A stretch of DNA of 64,000 nt, taken from Paulinella micropora. Lineage: Eukaryota; Cercozoa; Imbricatea; Euglyphida; Paulinellidae. The first letter of the stretch is position 1. Every line of letters starts with the position of its first letter. The notes under the pieces were generated by a model. The model was given only the letters and a program-made list of their open reading frames with translations, ran no database searches and was not told where the DNA came from. The translations under genes and the position numbers were made by a program. The DNA lies in assembly GCA_019918135.1 (NCBI GenBank), contig WBZZ01003746.1, forward strand, positions 48,265-112,264, written 5' to 3'. Below, one piece after another: positions 59,624-64,000 of this stretch.

Positions 59624-59842
59624 TTACAACATCTCGTCCAGGAAATTGTCCACGAAGCGCATCCGCTCCGCCCAAGTGTCTCCGCCGGGGACGTCTCGCG
59701 CGGGGTTGATGCAGGCGCCGTCACCGTAAGGGCGGCACACGAGGGAGGCTAAGTCACGAGGGTCCCCCTTTTTACAAGTCCCCGACCAGTACAGTTGCCC
59801 TTCAAAAAAGCAGGCGCCACAGGTAGGACAAACAGCTAGCAT
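59624..59842 (-). CDS. Small zinc-binding protein (C-P-T-C-G)
   Basis: 72 residues, intact. C-P-T-C-G-A-C near the N-terminus, then F-F-E-G-Q-L-Y-W, D-L-A-S-L-V-C, and A-C-I-N-P...GGDTWAER. This fits a small zinc protein conserved in some large DNA viruses as I recall ('CP.CG..F..g.l.W......p.DLA.LVC.......CINP....G..TWe.R'). Role unknown. Expressed from an AT-rich leader next to the fibre gene. Confidence 0.55.
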   Translation of the reverse strand: MLAVCPTCGACFFEGQLYWSGTCKKGDPRDLASLVCRPYGDGACINPARDVPGGDTWAERMRFVDNFLDEML

Positions 59843-60065
59843 TTGTCGACCACGCTTTCAATGATATTAAAAGCAACGAAGAAAAAAACAAACGAGGAAA
59901 TTATCAAAGAGACCGATATTTATGAAAATATCAGTCTCTTTGAAAATGGGCCAATTTGGCCAATGATTTCAGGGGGGAGGTGGCCAAGTTGGCCCATCCC
60001 CATTTGCACGAAGTCAAGTGTTTGTCGCACGAAGAACCAGAGGAAAAGACAGTTTAATTATTTTT

Positions 60066-60866
60066 TTACTGCTCGGCCAGTAGTGCCCGAACTCTTTGGA
60101 AGAACCCGAGGAGACGCCTGTTTACTTCCTCCTCGTTTTCCTCCCAGTACTTGTCCTTACTTTCGTGTACGTTAGCAAATATTCTCATGTACACTGGCCC
60201 CTCGCGCTCGGTTTCACGCCGGGATGCTAGTATATTCGCGAGAACATATTCATTCATTTCCAACGGGTTACCAATGCCAATACCGGGCACACGAAGGAAG
60301 TGCAAGGACAAAAGCCTGTACAGGTCCTTCGGGTGGCATTCGCGGTGAAATCTCCACAGATAGGCCGGATACGGGTCGTGATAGACCGGATTGACGTATT
60401 CCCTAACCACGTTCACGAGCTCGGCTGGCATACGAATCTCCTCTCCCAACAGGTACAGACCCTTGTGCTCCGCAGCGATCAGATCGGCCACATTGCCGAC
60501 CAACGGGTCCTCGGCGGGCACACTCATCACCAGCTGATCCAGCACAGAACACACTCCTACGTTTTCCTCGTCGTATATCCAACCAGTGGGATTGCCATCG
60601 CCGTCGTGACCAGTGGCAGAAAAACAGAGAGACCGATCGGATATGTCAACCAGCTCTCTCAACAGGTCTGATAACAGGTCCCTCCACGGTGCGCGCCGTC
60701 CAAACCTGCCATCGTAGAAGCGCTCCATGGCGCGCTTCGCGTGTTCGGGCATCGGCTCGCAGGGGGTAGTGCAGGTAAGCGAGGGCAGCTCCAGGAGGCG
60801 GCGCCGCTTGAGGGGCTGGGCGTCCCTACCAGCGGCCGTCCGTTTATTCCGCAGAGCGAGCATCAT
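60066..60866 (-). CDS. Diverged paralogue of the terminal-repeat protein
   Basis: 266 residues from the MMLALRNK start (an open frame extends 35 codons into the repeat boundary). It has an early PLKRRR basic patch like the terminal genes, then M-P-A-E-L-V-N-V-V-R-E-Y-V-N-P-V-Y-H-D-P, H-P-K-D-L-Y-R-L-L-S-L and a final K-Y-W-E-E-N-E-E-E-V-N-R-R-L helix. These match, in order, the V-C-D-Y-L-P-T-P-A-Y-Y-N-P, G-D-L-Y-N-L-I-Y-L and L-Y-W...L-N-R-R-L elements of the 22035 and 61380 proteins. It lies just inside the right repeat and is transcribed inward. Its function is unknown, but the family clusters at genome ends. Confidence 0.6.
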   Translation of the reverse strand: MMLALRNKRTAAGRDAQPLKRRRLLELPSLTCTTPCEPMPEHAKRAMERFYDGRFGRRAPWRDLLSDLLRELVDISDRSLCFSATGHDGDGNPTGWIYDEENVGVCSVLDQLVMSVPAEDPLVGNVADLIAAEHKGLYLLGEEIRMPAELVNVVREYVNPVYHDPYPAYLWRFHRECHPKDLYRLLSLHFLRVPGIGIGNPLEMNEYVLANILASRRETEREGPVYMRIFANVHESKDKYWEENEEEVNRRLLGFFQRVRALLAEQ

Positions 60867-61379
60867 TTTCCTTGGCAGGTAGGGCAGGAGCAATTGCGCG
60901 GTGGCACCTAAGGCAGGAAAAGAATCGAATTGAAGATAGACGAGCAAATTTAGCGTGTTTTGCGGCCACACGAAAGTTTTCGCGAAAATTTAGTGTGTTT
61001 TGTGGCGAGGTAAATTTTCGCGAATTCGACCACTGCCAGTGGTGGGGGGGCAAAAATGGCAATGGGTTCGTTCCGGCTCCAGGGACTTTTGGGTTCGCTT
61101 GGAACCCAAGTCTGAGCTCGACAAGGCCGACAACTGGTCTGCCGAGGCGTGCGACCGGGCACGCGCCGCTGGTCCGGCCGGCTCCTGTCTGCCGGGCCGA
61201 CGACTGCCTTTTTTTCCCGTATCACTGCCTTTTTTGTAGGACAAAAAGGCAATACGTGCCTGAGCCTGCCAAACGGCGCGGGTCGCGACCTCGACCTAAG
61301 CCAGCCAAGGGAGTAACGGACGGTACCCAACCACCCCCATAATCCCGACCTAGCCCAACCTAGGAAGCACTCCCGAAAA

Positions 61380-62261
61380 ATGCGTCGAAATTCTGCCGCC
61401 ATGGGTGCCACCGCCGCCACCGCCCGCCCCACCAAGCGCCGCCGCACCATCCTGCCCGGCGGCCGCCTGACAGCGCTCGCCCCGCCGCCTGGCTACAGCC
61501 CCGCCCCCTGTGACCCGGCCGCCGTGGCCCGGCTGGACGCCGACCGACCCGTGCACCGGGACCCCGACTGGGACGCACTGCTGACCAAGGCGGCCACCCA
61601 GGGGCTGGACGTCAACGACCGGCGGCTACGGCTGGCAGTAAAGCCCTACCCGTGGAGCCAGCTGGCCGCTACCGCCCTACCACCGGAGGACGCCTCGCTG
61701 CTCTCCTTGCTGGACCTCGCCCTGCTCAGCGCGCCTACCGACCCGTACAGGCCTGCCGGCTGGCTCTTGCCCAGTCTGCCACTGGAGCTGCGGACCCTGC
61801 ATGCCCCGGTGGCCAAGTGGCTGGGCAAGTACATGGCGGCAGTCTGTGCCCAACTAGTTTGCAGCTACCTGCCGACCCCTGCTTACTACCGCCCGCTACC
61901 CAAGGGGGCTCTGCGGAACCTACCCCGTGCCCGCCGCGGGGACCTCTACAACCTCATCTACCTGCTGTGCCCGTTCCATAGATGGCAGGAATGGTATGAC
62001 GGCCGGGGCCAGAAGCACCAGGCCCTGGCCAACCACCCTGCCATCCATGAAGCGGAATTCCAGAAAGAGTGGCTGGGATACCACAGCCCCGGGGTACTGG
62101 AGGAAGACGACCTGCTCCACGTTGACGAGGACAATTCCCACAGAGCCTGGCGATTCTACAGATGCTACGAGCACCTGTACTGGACTGCGGTGGAAGACAA
62201 ACTCAACCGGCGCCTACGGACTGTTTTCCAGCGCCTAGCTAGAGAGCTCGACTCGTTGTAG
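61380..62261 (+). CDS. Terminal-repeat protein (right copy), unknown function
   Basis: 293 residues, intact, nearly identical to the 22035-22910 protein. Differences are a 2-residue insertion near residue 46 (A-A-V), the segment after VAKWL (GKYMAAVCAQLVCSY against NPYIEDKNVVRLVCDY) and the last residues (DSL against SAL). Concentration of changes in one ~15-residue block suggests a local replacement or gene-conversion edge. It is transcribed outward, mirroring the left copy. Confidence 0.75.
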   Translation: MRRNSAAMGATAATARPTKRRRTILPGGRLTALAPPPGYSPAPCDPAAVARLDADRPVHRDPDWDALLTKAATQGLDVNDRRLRLAVKPYPWSQLAATALPPEDASLLSLLDLALLSAPTDPYRPAGWLLPSLPLELRTLHAPVAKWLGKYMAAVCAQLVCSYLPTPAYYRPLPKGALRNLPRARRGDLYNLIYLLCPFHRWQEWYDGRGQKHQALANHPAIHEAEFQKEWLGYHSPGVLEEDDLLHVDEDNSHRAWRFYRCYEHLYWTAVEDKLNRRLRTVFQRLARELDSL

Positions 62262-62364
62262 CGATTCAATAAAAACATATCCTAACTATCTTTTCCTCCC
62301 TCCCCCGGCCCCCACCCTGTCGGAAAGCCCCCCCCCCCTCTCCCCTCTCCCTGTGTATTTTTTC

Positions 62365-62735
62365 TTGAGACATCTGCCACAATCCGGAAAACCCCCCACC
62401 CCCCTCCCCTCCCTCCTTTTTCTGTTTTTTTTTTAATTTTTTTTGAAAAATTAAAAAAAGTGTCTCATACGTCTCAGACCCCCCCTAAAAAAGGCCAAAG
62501 ATCGCACAGGCAAGGCCGGCGCCTTGAGACAGGTTTGAGACAGCCTGTGAAAGAGGAGGCGAGCGGCGAGTGGGGCCACCCCCTCACCCCCTTTTTTCAA
62601 TTTCCCTTTTGAGACAAATTAATAGAGTTTGAGACAAAAAACGGACATTTTTTGAAAATCTATTTTTAAAAATCCAGGAAAATCCCCCCCCGGGGGTTGG
62701 GCGGCGGCCGGACCCGTGGCAGATGTCTCAAACTC
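62365..62735. repeat. TGAGACA/TGTCTCA motif cluster, right repeat
   Basis: Eight motifs at about 62365, 62461, 62470, 62524, 62535, 62609, 62629 and 62724, in the same order as in the left arm. Confidence 0.6.
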
Positions 62736-62954
62736 CAAGGGAAACTGAAAGGGATTTTTTTTCGTTTTTGCGGTAAATTTCCTACTCTCCGTGAATTTCC
62801 GCCCTAAAATGTGGCTATGAGACGTGAAGTCGGGAAGTTTATCCACAACTTTTGGGGAGGGTGCAAAAAGTTACCTTTCCCCCGGGAGCCAGGGAGCCAG
62901 ACCCGTGGCAGATGTTTCAAGAGGACAGGTGCTTGCTTTTGCGGTAAATTTTCA

Positions 62955-63140
62955 GTGTAGCCAGTGCGGGAGTAGCCAGGGTAGGGGGGGGGGTAGCCAG
63001 GGTAGGGGGGGGGGGGTAGCCAGCGTCGGAGTAGCCAGGGTAGGGGGGGGGGTAGCCAGCGTCGGAGTAGCCAGGGTAGGGGGGGGGGTAGCCAGCGTCG
63101 GAGTAGCCAGGGTAAGGGGGGTGTAGCCAGTGTAGCCACG
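62955..63140. repeat. 33-35 bp minisatellite, right repeat
   Basis: Same unit as the left arrays but with fewer and differently spaced units, including one shortened unit near 63000. Confidence 0.93.
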
Positions 63141-63469
63141 TCCCAGATCCCTGCGGTGAGCGGTGGGCGAGAGTACACCACACCGCGAGCCCAAGCCGAC
63201 ACCGTACTTAGCACGGCGCCTGCTTGCTCAAAAAAAATTCGTGACTGGTATTAATCCCAAAAATAAGGAGACCCGCACTTGTGGGACTGGTCCGGTGCCA
63301 CCGCCCACCGCAATTTTTTTTATCGCAGATTCCGGTAGATTTCGACATGGCGCGTCGAATGCCACCTGTCCCAGCCAAAACGAACCACGGGCGGCTGCAG
63401 GGGACGGCCGCAAAGTTCGCCACTACCACCAGAAAAACCAGGCGCGTTCTCACATAAACCGCGCCACCC

Positions 63470-64000
63470 GGTGCCACCGGGGTGATACGGCCGAAAGGGG
63501 TGCCACCCAGGGACATTTCGGCATTTTGCCGAAGTTGCGGCTACTACTGCCTTTTTCGCCCGTTTACAGTGAATTTCCACCACAAAATGTGGCTATGAGA
63601 CGTGAAGCGGGAAGTTTTATCCACAACTTTTCAGGAAGGGGCAAAAAACACTCCCTTCCCCCAGGTGGCAGGGTCCAACCCCGTGGCAGATGTCTCAAAC
63701 TATGGCTTGAAAAGAGATGCGAATGGTGCCACCGGGGTGATACGGCCGAAAGGGGCACCACCCAGGAACATTTCGGCATTTTGCAGAAATTGCAGCGACT
63801 ATTGCATTTTTCGCCCGTTTACAGTGAATTTCCACCACAAAATGTGGCTATGAGACTTGAAGTCGGGAAGTTTATCCACAACTTTTCAGGAAGGGGCAAA
63901 AAACACTCCCTCCCCCCAGGTGGCAGGGTCCAACCCCGTGGCAGATGTCTCAAACTGTGGCCTGAAAAAAGTGGTGAATGGTGCCACCGGTGTGATACGG
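63470..64000. repeat. ~255-bp tandem repeat array, right repeat (cut by window end)
   Basis: At least two units with the TTATCCACAA box at about 63620 and 63872, cut off by the window end inside a unit. Confidence 0.85.

Larger units (their letters stand above)
60985..64000 (-). repeat. Right terminal inverted repeat (continues beyond window)
   Basis: Reverse complement of the left repeat (about 23320 down to 19980). It contains the terminal gene, the TGAGACA cluster, the minisatellite and at least two 255-bp units. It has two minisatellite units with different spacing, a shorter A/T tail after the gene (CAATAAAAACATATCC) and scattered substitutions relative to the left arm, so the arms have diverged. 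Confidence 0.88.

Overview
The window looks like eukaryotic viral or endogenous-viral DNA, not a bacterial chromosome. The genes have AATAAA-like 3' ends and AT-rich promoters between GC-rich coding regions. Several carry 51-58 nt GT...AG introns, and there are long inverted repeats, minisatellites and a (CATA)n microsatellite. The host cannot be named from the sequence; a protist or alga is plausible.

Two kinds of sequence are joined. (1) An AT-rich, polinton/virophage-like module (1-5130) has the 3' end of a capsid- or fibre-associated protein, a DUF3820-like protein, a class 3 lipase and an intact-looking protein-primed family B DNA polymerase. (2) A GC-rich element has about 37.6 kb of unique sequence (about 23.3-61.0 kb) between inverted repeats. 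The left repeat runs from about 19.66 to 23.32 kb; the right one runs from about 60.98 kb past the window end. Between the two modules lie a non-coding stretch, a palindrome and the microsatellite. The part from PolB to the outer inverted repeat is present three times as +/-/+ copies: A, up to 8689; B, 8688-14952, inverted; C, from 14950.

The GC-rich element reads as a complete small DNA-virus genome. Replication: a family A-like TV-Pol fused to an SF3 helicase (23376-26204), a sliding clamp, a DUF5871/SSB-like protein, both ribonucleotide reductase subunits and a protelomerase-like tyrosine recombinase. Transcription: VLTF2-like and VLTF3-like late factors, divergently arranged around a perfect 20-bp palindrome. 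Morphogenesis: an A32-type packaging ATPase with three introns, a double jelly-roll major capsid protein, a penton/minor capsid protein, a large coiled-coil protein, a 1731-residue fibre with discoidin domains, and several small membrane proteins. Host interaction: F-box and SLATT/DUF4231-like proteins. A terminal gene family (22035-22910, 61380-62261, 60066-60866) sits at both ends.

The gene set mixes nucleocytovirus transcription factors with virophage/polinton-like-virus replication and capsid genes, and adds a telomere-resolvase candidate beside large inverted repeats. This combination is the most interesting feature of the window. Many GC-rich genes carry clustered frameshifts (RNR1, MCP, the end of the coiled-coil gene, the KilA-N-like gene), whereas other long genes are perfectly open. 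This is either decay of an integrated copy or patchy sequence quality, and the sequence alone cannot decide between them.
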